Positions 1-6,824 of a stretch of 7,170 nt of DNA are shown one piece after another. The DNA is from an uncultured Collinsella sp. (lineage in GTDB: Bacteria > Actinomycetota > Coriobacteriia > Coriobacteriales > Coriobacteriaceae). Position numbers and translations under genes: made by a program. The DNA lies in contig URBB01000099.1 of assembly GCA_900545835.1 (NCBI GenBank), positions 1 to 7,170 of the forward strand. Direction: 5' to 3'. Position 1 is the first letter of the stretch. The number at the start of each line of letters is the position of its first letter. The notes below the pieces were generated by a model. It was not told where the DNA came from and did no database searches. It saw only the letters and a program-made list of their open reading frames with translations.

Positions 1-3000
1 CGCGTCGGCGGCTCGTAGAGCGGGCTCGCCGCGCCCAGGCGGTCGCAACGGTCGTGCGCGAGCTCGAACAGGTTGTCCGCCGTGGCGTACCAGGCCTTTT
101 CGGGCAGCGACAGGTCGACGTGGAACTCGCGCGACTGCGCATGCTTGTAGAAATAGGTCTTGCGGATCACGTCGGTCATGCGCGCCTCGATGACCTCGAG
201 CCCGTTGTCCTCGAGGTAGCGCTCGATCTCGTGGTTGGCGCCGAGATGGAAATTGAGCAGGTACTCGCCCACGATGAGAACGGTCGGATGCGGGTTCGAG
301 CGGTCGTACGGAACGGCGTCCATGATCGCAAGCGCGCGTTTGAAGCCCGTCGCCTGGCCTCTCAGCCCGGAGCGCTCCATGCCCTCGATAACCTCATCGA
401 GCGCGCGGTCGAACGCAGCGTCCGCCGCGCCCTTCTCGAGCTCGTAGGGACGGATGCGCCTAAGCATGGCCTCGAGGGCATCGATCATGGGAAGACCGTA
501 GGCGATCTGGATGCTCGGGCCAAGGCCGAGCTTGAAGCCCGGATGCGCATTGTGGGCATCGACGTCGTCGTTGGTGAGCACCGGGACATAGTCGTATCCC
601 GCGTCGTCGAGCGCGCGGCGCAGCAGGGGCATGTAGTGCGTCAGGCGGCAGTCGCCGATATACTTGCCAGTCACCACGGCGACGTCGTGCGGGTCGTACT
701 TACCGCTCTCGAGTGCCGCGAGCGCCTCGCCGATCACGATTTGCGCGGGGAAGCAGATGTCGTTGTGCACATAGCGTTTGCCCAGGCGGATGGCATCCTC
801 GCGCCCGATATCAAGGGCCTCGGCGCGCACGCCCCGATTGCGCATCGCCGCGGTCATGAGCCTGCAGAACGCATGGGAGGTGTTGGGGACCAGCGCGATC
901 TTGTCGTGCCGGTCGCGCTTGGTGTACTTGACCTTATACGGGTCGTCGAGCGGATGGACCGCGTGCACCCGGGCGCCCTCGGCACGCTCCTCCGCGCGAC
1001 GACGGTTGACCGACTCGATAAACGAACGCACGCGAATGCCCATGGGACCGGCGACGTCGCTCTCATCGAGCTTGATCATCATCGGAACCTTGGAGCCCAT
1101 CTCGCCCATCATGCGCGCGATCTCGTCGGTGAGATACGCATCGTGGCCGCAGCCGAAGCTGCCCATCTGCACGAGCTCGAGCTCGGGCGTCGATGCGACG
1201 ATGACCGCGCACGACAGCATGCGCGCATGGTAGTTGTTCACGATGTCGATGCGGCTGTTGGAAAGATCGACGTTGCAGACCCCCGGCACCGCATCGGGCG
1301 TCAGCACGGGGATGCCGCGCTCAGAGAAGAGCTTGGGCAGCCCGTGGTTGACCAGCGGGTCGTTGTGGTACGGGCGCGAAGCGATCACCACCGCGTAGCC
1401 GCCGTCCTCGTGCACGTTCTCGAGCACCTGCCTGCCGCGCAGCTGCAGCTGGTTCTCAAACGTCTCCTGCGCGCGGTCCGCCTGCTCGGTCGCCTTGGCA
1501 ACCAGGTCGGCATCGATATCGAAGGTCTCCTTGCACCACGCCTTGAGCTGGCGGTTTCGGTCGCCCTCGTCGTACCAGTGGAACAGCGGCGTATCGAACG
1601 GAACGCCGAAACGCTCCTCCGGGTTATCGGAATTGCGCATCACGTAGGGGTATCCCTTTACGACGGCGCACATCCACTCGCTGGTAGAGGCGGTGTTTTC
1701 GGTGGGCACCGTCGTGATGATGGGCATGAAGATGCGGTCGACGCCGGCGTCGACGAGATTGCGGATGTGCCCGTGGACGAGCTTGGCCGGGAAGCACACG
1801 GTGTCGGATGTGACGTGCGCCAGACCGCGCTCGTACATCGCCTTGGTGCTGCGTCCCGAGACGCGCACCTTAAAGCCGAGCGTGCTGAAGAACGTCGACC
1901 AGAACGGCATGGTGTCCCAGAACTCGAGCACACGGGGAATGCCGATCGTGACATCGCGCCCCCCGCTGACGGGAACCGTGGGGTACGACTCGAACAGCAG
2001 CTTCTCGCGGTCGACAAAGAGATTGGGGGCAGCCGCGGTCCGGTCGCGCCCCGTGCCGGGTGCCTGTGCCTCGCAAGCACCCTGCGGACGCAGCTCCTCC
2101 GCCGCGGGAACCTCGCGCACGAGCTCATCCCATGAGATGGCGCCGCCGCGCGGGCAGCGATTGCCCGTGACGTAAAGCGAGCCGTCGCCAAATGCCACGA
2201 CCGCGCGCTGGCAGCGGTTGTTGCACCGACGGCAGGTAACGCCGCCGAACTCGCGATGCTCGAAGCGCTCCACGGCATCGAGCCCGATAAACGACGTGCC
2301 GGCGTCGCCCTTGCGGCATTCCTCGCGCGCGAGCAGGGCGATACCGATAGCGCCCATCAGCCCCGGGTGGGGCGCACGCGTGACGGGTTTGCCCAGATAC
2401 TGCTCGAATGCGCGCAGCACCGCGTCGTTTCGGAACGTGCCGCCCTGGACGACGACTTTGTCGCCCAGACGGTTGAGATTTGAAACGCGAATGACCTTGG
2501 TGAACACGTTCTCGATAATCGAACGGCAGAGACCGGCCATGATGTCGCCCGGACCCTTACCGCGCCGCTGCTCGGAAACGACGCTGCTGTTCATGAACAC
2601 CGTGCAGCGGCTGCCGAGAACGGCGGGGGCTTTGGACGAAAATGCCTCGGTCGCGATATCCTCAACGGCTATTCCGAGGTTTTTGGCAAAACCCTCGAGG
2701 AACGAGCCGCAGCCCGCAGAGCACGCCTCGTTGACGACGATATCGGTCAGCACGCCGTGGTTGAGCCAGATGGCCTTCATATCCTGTCCGCCGATGTCGA
2801 GCACGAAGGTCGCATCGGGAACGCATGCGCACGCGGCGCGGGCGTGCGCGACCGTCTCGACCGTATGGTAGTCGGCGTGGAACGCGCGCGCGAAAAGCTC
2901 CTCGCCGTATCCCGTGGTGCCCACGGCATCGATCGCAAGCGTGACTCCCGCTGTCTCCCAGCGGTTCTTCAAGCTGACAAGACCCTGTTGGGCGACGTCG

Positions 3001-4112
3001 AGCGGTCTGCCGTTATTAGACGCGTAGAACGAATCGACAAGCTCACCCGCCTCATCGACCAGGGCGAACTTGGTCGTCGTGCTCCCCGAATCGATACCGA
3101 GCGCCACACGCACCGTCTCTCCGGGCGCATACGCATCCGGACCCTTTGCCGGCGTCTCTTTGCCATGGCGTGCCGTAAAATCCGCCTGCTCGGCAGGTGT
3201 GGCAAAAAAGGGCTGGGCAAGACGTCCCTCCCCGCTTGCGGGCGCGACCGTCTCGAGCTTATCCAGCCGGACAAAAGCGTCGGGAAGGTCGATCGGTTGG
3301 GACGATGCGAACATGTCGGTCAGCGACAGGGCGGCACCGCGCGCGACCATGATCTGCGGATCGCGCGGGACGATAACCTGATCGTCCGATAGATTCAGTT
3401 GCTCCCGGAACACGCGGACCAGTGTGGGGTTGTAGGCGAGCGTACCGCCCTCGAAGATTACCGGCGGCTCGATGTCGATACCCTGGGCCAGACCGCCGAT
3501 CGTTTGGCGGGCGACCGCGTGAAGCGCCGAAAGCGCCAGGTCGGTGGTAGGAATGCCCTCGTTGAGCAGCGGCTGGATATCGGTCTTTGCGTACACGCCG
3601 CAGCGGCCCGAGACCTCGTGGACGGTCGTTCCCCGGCTTGCGAGCTGCTCGAACTCGCCCGATTCGGTGCCGACCCCCATGAGCTTTGCCATCTCGTCGA
3701 TAAATGCACCGGTACCGCCTGCGCACGAGCCGTTCATGCGCATGTCGGCAACCTCGATGTCTCCCTTATCGTTGGTGCGGAAGAAGATCATCTTGGCGTC
3801 TTGGCCGCCCAGCTCGATGGCGCAGCGCGTCTGCGGATAGAACCTGCTGATCGCGAGCGCGTTGGCGACCACCTCCTGAACGTACGAGGCGCCCAGCGCG
3901 GTCGCGATATCGCGCGCACCCGAGCCGGTCACCGCAACGCGCAGTGACTCATGGGGAAAGCGCTCGGCGAGCTCGCCGAGCATGGCGCGCACGCTCGCTG
4001 TCTGACACGCCCCGTGGCGGCGATATCCCCACCACGCCTCGGTCATATCCTCGTGCATCGCGTAAACTTTGGTCGTCGTCGACCCTACGTCCAGTCCTAC
4101 TAGCAACGCCAT
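1..4112 (-). CDS. Giant acyl-CoA dehydratase activase / 2-hydroxyacyl-CoA dehydratase-type fusion protein (partial, C-terminus off the left edge)
   Basis: The frame is open from ATG at 4112 to the window edge, about 1,370 residues without a stop. Domains in order: ASKHA ATPase 1 (about 1-250; LDVGSTTTK at 7-15, ELGGQDAK at 100-107, NGSCAGGTG with Cys130, GRCGVYA with Cys171, EGGT near 218); ASKHA ATPase 2 (about 336-590; GIDSGSTTTK near 339, IGGQDMK at 440-446, Cys464, Cys468, Cys503, QGGT near 556); a CxxCxxxC plus Cys element (627, 630, 634, 653); a DUF2229-type domain from about 720 (Cys773 in VCFPAK); and an HgdB-like part from about 900 (Cys988 in FGCGHD, Cys1120 in ICFPAQ, Cys1155). In the family, activases hydrolyse ATP to push one electron from a [4Fe-4S] cluster into a dehydratase or reductase. 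Such 1,400-residue fusions are common in anaerobes, but their substrate is unknown. The start is preceded by GGAG four bases upstream and leads straight into the ATPase phosphate-1 motif. Probably cytoplasmic. Family assignment is firm; the reaction is not. Confidence 0.95.
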   Translation of the reverse strand, partial: MALLVGLDVGSTTTKVYAMHEDMTEAWWGYRRHGACQTASVRAMLGELAERFPHESLRVAVTGSGARDIATALGASYVQEVVANALAISRFYPQTRCAIELGGQDAKMIFFRTNDKGDIEVADMRMNGSCAGGTGAFIDEMAKLMGVGTESGEFEQLASRGTTVHEVSGRCGVYAKTDIQPLLNEGIPTTDLALSALHAVARQTIGGLAQGIDIEPPVIFEGGTLAYNPTLVRVFREQLNLSDDQVIVPRDPQIMVARGAALSLTDMFASSQPIDLPDAFVRLDKLETVAPASGEGRLAQPFFATPAEQADFTARHGKETPAKGPDAYAPGETVRVALGIDSGSTTTKFALVDEAGELVDSFYASNNGRPLDVAQQGLVSLKNRWETAGVTLAIDAVGTTGYGEELFARAFHADYHTVETVAHARAACACVPDATFVLDIGGQDMKAIWLNHGVLTDIVVNEACSAGCGSFLEGFAKNLGIAVEDIATEAFSSKAPAVLGSRCTVFMNSSVVSEQRRGKGPGDIMAGLCRSIIENVFTKVIRVSNLNRLGDKVVVQGGTFRNDAVLRAFEQYLGKPVTRAPHPGLMGAIGIALLAREECRKGDAGTSFIGLDAVERFEHREFGGVTCRRCNNRCQRAVVAFGDGSLYVTGNRCPRGGAISWDELVREVPAAEELRPQGACEAQAPGTGRDRTAAAPNLFVDREKLLFESYPTVPVSGGRDVTIGIPRVLEFWDTMPFWSTFFSTLGFKVRVSGRSTKAMYERGLAHVTSDTVCFPAKLVHGHIRNLVDAGVDRIFMPIITTVPTENTASTSEWMCAVVKGYPYVMRNSDNPEERFGVPFDTPLFHWYDEGDRNRQLKAWCKETFDIDADLVAKATEQADRAQETFENQLQLRGRQVLENVHEDGGYAVVIASRPYHNDPLVNHGLPKLFSERGIPVLTPDAVPGVCNVDLSNSRIDIVNNYHARMLSCAVIVASTPELELVQMGSFGCGHDAYLTDEIARMMGEMGSKVPMMIKLDESDVAGPMGIRVRSFIESVNRRRAEERAEGARVHAVHPLDDPYKVKYTKRDRHDKIALVPNTSHAFCRLMTAAMRNRGVRAEALDIGREDAIRLGKRYVHNDICFPAQIVIGEALAALESGKYDPHDVAVVTGKYIGDCRLTHYMPLLRRALDDAGYDYVPVLTNDDVDAHNAHPGFKLGLGPSIQIAYGLPMIDALEAMLRRIRPYELEKGAADAAFDRALDEVIEGMERSGLRGQATGFKRALAIMDAVPYDRSNPHPTVLIVGEYLLNFHLGANHEIERYLEDNGLEVIEARMTDVIRKTYFYKHAQSREFHVDLSLPEKAWYATADNLFELAHDRCDRLGAASPLYEPPT

Positions 4113-4144
4113 AATGCTCCGTCTCTCGCATTTTTCCCGCTAGA

Positions 4145-4182
4145 GATATACCACTCTACGTAATACAACAGACTGTTGTATT
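4145..4182 (-). promoter_or_regulatory. Putative promoter with overlapping 21-bp palindromic operator upstream of the giant activase gene
   Basis: Read on the minus strand, TGG TATATC (extended -10 type; hexamer 4150 to 4145) lies about 33 bases before the ATG. The -35 position at 17-bp spacing (4173 to 4168, GTCTGT) is a poor match, and it falls inside a perfect palindrome at 4162-4182: AATACAACAG, one centre base, CTGTTGTATT. The symmetry and the position over the -35 fit a dimeric regulator, for example of the TetR or GntR type; which one is not known. The predicted transcript start near 4138 leaves a leader of about 25 bases. The palindrome is seen directly; the promoter assignment is inference. 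Confidence 0.6.
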
Positions 4183-4194
4183 TAAACTCCGTAT

Positions 4195-4227
4195 AAAAAG
4201 CGGCTGCCGAAACGCTTCAGCAGCCGC
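4195..4227 (-). terminator. Intrinsic terminator downstream of the DUF2798 gene
   Basis: On the minus strand GCGGCTGC pairs with GCAGCCGC. The stem continues through a G-U pair and GAA/TTC to a GCGT tetraloop, giving 12 pairs, followed by TTTTTATAC. The G-U pair and the T-run exist only on the minus strand, so the direction is clear. It lies about 165 bases after the stop of the DUF2798 gene and just before the promoter region of the giant activase gene, so it insulates the two. Confidence 0.88.
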
Positions 4228-4393
4228 CGAATGCACCAACAGATTGTTCTGCGCGCTAGCACGTCGGGCAACGGAGCAGCACGGGCCCTCCGGTCATGCG
4301 CACCGCTCACGCCCGCGATGTCGCCGAGAGAGCTATCCACGCTTAGGGCTCCAACCAAGCAAGTCGCCCGCGCTCAGCAGATCCCTAAGCGAG
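4228..4393. other. 3' intergenic stretch with no gene
   Basis: No credible reading frame is seen on either strand. The only structure is a perfect 9-bp inverted repeat just after the DUF2798 stop, CGCTTAGGG at 4340-4348 and CCCTAAGCG at 4383-4391, with a 34-base loop and no T-run. It could fold in the 3' untranslated region of that transcript but does not look like a terminator. Confidence 0.45.
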
Positions 4394-4942
4394 CTACTCG
4401 CACTCAGGAGCCATAGCCTGCTCCAAGAGCTCGGCATGCTCCTCCTCGAAAACCGTCCCCACAGGGAAGGCGCGACGGAAGACGAAGCGGGAAATCGGAC
4501 CGGCTACCAAAAGGTTCCACGGCAGCGCCATCACAAAATTATGCGGGATGTTGATCATCCAGATCGCGGGCACGGAATACAGGTTCGCAAGGATGCCGCC
4601 GGGCATGTGCGTCAGACCCTCACAGGCACCGTACAGCGACATGATGATGACCATGGGAACGACCATGCAGGAGCTGACGGCGAGCGTCATGGCAAGTGGC
4701 GAGCTCTTGCCCGGCGTGACCAAGTACTTAAAGGCGAAACCCTTGGCGAGCGGGCTGGCGACGAACCAGTCGCAGCACATGGCAAAAATGTAGGCAACGG
4801 GGAAGCCGAGCCACGCAGTGGCAACGACCTCGCCGTTGATGGCCCCGTGCTGCAGGGCAACGTTGTAGATGCTCATCCAGAGCACCATGCAAAAGCACAT
4901 GATAAAGGTGAACAGCAGGCTCTCTCGTTTGTTGATAGGCAT
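4394..4942 (-). CDS. DUF2798-type small integral membrane protein
   Basis: A 182-residue hydrophobic protein starting at ATG 4942 and ending in TAG. It has four predicted membrane helices at about 8-29, 41-62, 82-105 and 122-148, arranged as two similar halves. Each half has a helix with an MS-hydrophobic-Y motif (MSIYN at 23-27, MSLYG at 101-105), a glycine-containing loop, and a helix ending near a short basic or polar segment. This internal duplication and size match the DUF2798 family, whose function is unknown. The tail (about 164-182) is acidic, EEEHAELLEQ, and likely cytoplasmic. A longer version from TTG 5002 is possible, but its first 20 residues would be encoded partly by a terminator stem, whereas ATG 4942 has AGAGAGGA about 11 bases upstream. 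It stands alone: hairpin terminators lie on both sides. No transport substrate can be assigned. Confidence 0.85.
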   Translation of the reverse strand: MPINKRESLLFTFIMCFCMVLWMSIYNVALQHGAINGEVVATAWLGFPVAYIFAMCCDWFVASPLAKGFAFKYLVTPGKSSPLAMTLAVSSCMVVPMVIIMSLYGACEGLTHMPGGILANLYSVPAIWMINIPHNFVMALPWNLLVAGPISRFVFRRAFPVGTVFEEEHAELLEQAMAPECE

Positions 4943-4981
4943 AAAGGGCAGATTCCTCTCTGTGTTGTACCGCGGCGCCAC

Positions 4982-5037
4982 GCAACAAAAACGGGCGGGC
5001 AAGATGGAGCTGTTGGAACTTCATCTCGCCCGCCCGT
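4982..5037 (-). terminator. Strong minus-strand intrinsic terminator (end of the ThrE-family transcript, or leader attenuator of the DUF2798 gene)
   Basis: ACGGGCGGGC at 4991-5000 pairs with GCCCGCCCGT at 5028-5037. The stem extends with five more pairs and one position that is G-U only on the minus strand, giving 16 pairs around a 15-base loop (5007-5021). The minus-strand product ends in a run of T (TTTTTG). It lies about 220 bases after the exporter stop and only about 45 bases before the DUF2798 start codon. No T-run is present in the other direction. Confidence 0.85.
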
Positions 5038-5081
5038 GGTACGCGCGTCTGCGACTACTTATGTGGTGGAACCAGCCTAGC

Positions 5082-5101
5082 ACGAAACGCATGCGCTTCG
5101 T
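5082..5101. promoter_or_regulatory. Near-perfect 20-bp palindrome upstream of the DUF2798 gene
   Basis: The sequence ACGAAACGCATGCGCTTCGT has 10-bp half sites with a single mismatched position and no spacer. It lies about 140 bases upstream of the DUF2798 start, before the terminator hairpin. Just upstream on the minus strand is a weak promoter-like pair, TTATCG (5137-5132) and TAAACT (5115-5110) at 16-bp spacing, which would place the palindrome at the start of the transcript. Operator function is inference; the symmetry is directly visible. Confidence 0.4.
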
Positions 5102-5152
5102 AAGCGTTGAGTTTATGAAGATGCAGGGCACCGATAATCCCCCGACCCCATA

Positions 5153-5219
5153 AGTTGCGGTGGAATACGGACTGTTTTGACCCTTTAAGCAACAATTCAG
5201 TCCCTATTTCACCGCAACT
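5153..5219. repeat. Long imperfect inverted repeat (REP/MITE-like hairpin)
   Basis: Two 22-base arms face each other across a 23-base centre: 5153-5174 begins AGTTGCGGTG, and 5198-5219 ends CACCGCAACT. Twenty positions pair normally, one (5163/5209) is G-T and one (5168/5204) is mismatched. There is no T-run, so it is unlikely to be a simple terminator. The form resembles small non-autonomous palindromic elements or REP doublets found between bacterial genes; copy number elsewhere cannot be seen here. Confidence 0.6.
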
Positions 5220-5222
5220 CAT

Positions 5223-5255
5223 TTGGTGCAAAGTAACCTGTCCCCCTTGTACCAA
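5223..5255. repeat. Second palindromic repeat, abutting the exporter stop codon
   Basis: TTGGTGCAA (5223-5231) and TTGTACCAA (5247-5255) form 9-base arms with one mismatch, around a centre containing CTGTCCCC (5238-5245). It begins three bases after the larger hairpin and ends on the base next to the TAA stop of the exporter gene (5256-5258). The CTGTCCCC core recurs in the repeat upstream of the same gene at 6955-6962, in the same orientation, which suggests one repeat family. Confidence 0.55.
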
Positions 5256-6824
5256 TTAGCTGGTGTGGCGCCAGCGAGGGTCGGTGAGCGTACGCGCCAC
5301 ACCCAGTCCAACGGGCAGAAACGCTACGATGAGCACTGCGCGCACAAACCAGCCGAGCATATTGACCGTGTCGAAGGTGCACATGTAATACATCGAGCGA
5401 TACAGATACAAGCCCGGCACCATAATGACAATCGAAGGCACCGTGAGGGCGATGCGCGGGTAGGTGAGCTTGACTTCGGCCAAGCTTGCCAGCAGACCCG
5501 ATACCAGCGCGCCGATAAACGCTGCTGCCTCGGGAGGCATTCCCGTGCTGAGGCCCAGGAAGGGAATCATCGTCGGCGCATCGACAAGGGTCAGACGCAG
5601 GGTATTGGACACGGCGCCGATCAACCCAGCTGCCGCGGCCATCTTTACCGGGCTGTTGAACATCACCGAGAAGCCGAATACGCCAACGAAGCTCATCACC
5701 ACGCGCAGGAGCGTAAGGGCAAGCGGCGAAAGGCCCAGTGGGGCAAAGTCGTCCGGCGCCAGGCCAACACACTCGGCAACCATCCAACCTACGAGCGTCG
5801 CCATCACAATAATCGATACGGCATATGAAAGGCGCTCGATACCGCTTCGCATGTCGAGCTTGGCGATGTCGAGGCCCGCCGTAATGAGCGGAAAGCCGGG
5901 AATCACAAAGAGCATGGCGCCGATATAGCCTTCTTGGTGCGACATTGCCCCCGGTATGACCTGGCCAAGGCCGAGCAATGCCAGCAGATACGAAACGCAA
6001 GCGAGCGCAACGCCGGTCGTCAGCGCGCTGAACTGACCAAGGCCTTGCTTGAGAATATGGGAGCGGGCAAAGTTGCCGACACCCGCGCCCACAAACGCGC
6101 AGGCCATCTCGATAGGGCCGCCGCCGAGCAAAAAGACGAAGGCGCCGCAAGCACAAGCTGCCGCAAGGCCCTGTTGCCAGGGAGAGTAATCGGGTTTTGA
6201 ACTCTCAACGGTCTTGAGCATCTCGTGGTATTCGTGCACGGTAAACCGGCGCCCATACGTCTCGATTTCCTTTAAGAAGCTCTCCATCATCCAAATGCGA
6301 TGGGTATTGACTCCCGTTGTGGGCAGGCTGACGACCTCATTAAAGCAGTGGCCATCTTCGATGCAGGTGCACTCAAACGACAGAAGACTTAAGTCAACGT
6401 GGATGGTGACACCGAGTACGGCGGCAACACGATTCATGGTATCGCGCACGCGCCAGGCACCTGTTCCGCTTGCCAGCATAAGCATGCCAGTGCGGCAGAT
6501 GATGGATGACTTATCGGTGAGTGGCGCATCGACGGCAAGCTCATCGCCTGCCGTCACGATCTGGTGCCAGTCAGTTTTCATATGGAGCGCGCCGGCACGA
6601 ACGCCGTGGTGCATGGGGGCTCTCGAAAGCAGCGAGTCAAGGCGCGAAGGCTGTGGGGGCTCCGTTGATTCGTCCTCAACCTCATCAGTCTCTTCATCGA
6701 CCAGATCAAAGGAATCAAGCGGCGCTGGCTCGCGACGGTCGATCAGCTCCTCGTCCTCATCATCAAAGTAATTGAACTGATCGAGCATGTCCTCTTCGAT
6801 TGAACGCTCGCTCGCGTCGTCCAT
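5256..6824 (-). CDS. ThrE-family threonine/serine exporter (fused two-domain type)
   Basis: A 522-residue protein starting at ATG 6824, with GGAAGGGAG seven bases upstream, and ending in TAA. Residues 1-62 form a strongly acidic, probably disordered cytoplasmic tail. About 107-215 is the soluble start of the ThrE N-terminal (DUF1212) domain, containing CRTGMLMLASGTGAWRVRD. About ten membrane helices follow, roughly 217-258, 265-290, 300-320, 332-354, 366-390, 394-412, 432-452, 460-478 and 486-510; the last four or five form the ThrE_2/DUF3815-type domain (NSPVKMAAAAGLIGAVSNTLR at its start). Fusion of both halves in one chain matches the Corynebacterium ThrE arrangement, where the protein exports threonine and serine using the proton gradient; in many other bacteria the halves are separate small proteins. 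Specificity here is inferred from family. Unusual points are the acidic tail and a CxCxxxxxC cluster (Cys152, 154, 160). It appears to be its own transcription unit. Confidence 0.92.
   Translation of the reverse strand: MDDASERSIEEDMLDQFNYFDDEDEELIDRREPAPLDSFDLVDEETDEVEDESTEPPQPSRLDSLLSRAPMHHGVRAGALHMKTDWHQIVTAGDELAVDAPLTDKSSIICRTGMLMLASGTGAWRVRDTMNRVAAVLGVTIHVDLSLLSFECTCIEDGHCFNEVVSLPTTGVNTHRIWMMESFLKEIETYGRRFTVHEYHEMLKTVESSKPDYSPWQQGLAAACACGAFVFLLGGGPIEMACAFVGAGVGNFARSHILKQGLGQFSALTTGVALACVSYLLALLGLGQVIPGAMSHQEGYIGAMLFVIPGFPLITAGLDIAKLDMRSGIERLSYAVSIIVMATLVGWMVAECVGLAPDDFAPLGLSPLALTLLRVVMSFVGVFGFSVMFNSPVKMAAAAGLIGAVSNTLRLTLVDAPTMIPFLGLSTGMPPEAAAFIGALVSGLLASLAEVKLTYPRIALTVPSIVIMVPGLYLYRSMYYMCTFDTVNMLGWFVRAVLIVAFLPVGLGVARTLTDPRWRHTS

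Noticed and set aside
54..2135. 693-codon open frame on the plus strand
   Set aside because: It is fully antisense to the recognisable giant activase gene. Its product is a low-complexity mix of His, Arg, Val, Asp and Leu with no known motif, as expected from the mirror frame of GC-biased codons.
2757..3947. Further plus-strand frames of about 180-210 codons opposite the activase domains
   Set aside because: Same antisense shadow effect; no domain, no plausible ribosome site, and the opposite strand is clearly coding.
3949..4131. Small minus-strand frame of 60 codons overlapping the start of the giant gene, a possible upstream ORF
   Set aside because: It runs out of frame inside the activase coding region, lacks a ribosome site and has no recognisable features.
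4943..5002. Longer DUF2798 protein starting at TTG 5002
   Set aside because: The extra residues would be encoded through the terminator stem and tail, and the ribosome site lies before ATG 4942.
4244..5080. 278-codon plus-strand frame over the DUF2798 gene
   Set aside because: The product is polar, His- and Arg-rich and unlike any family, while the minus strand gives a clean four-helix membrane protein with a duplicated motif.
5060..5080. GGTGGAACC on the plus strand resembling the T-box riboswitch core
   Set aside because: No terminator/antiterminator pair with a T-run follows, and no plus-strand gene lies downstream. The core match is short and likely chance.
5223..5828. 201-codon plus-strand frame opposite the exporter
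   Set aside because: Antisense to conserved ThrE membrane helices; it starts inside a palindromic repeat and its product is low-complexity.
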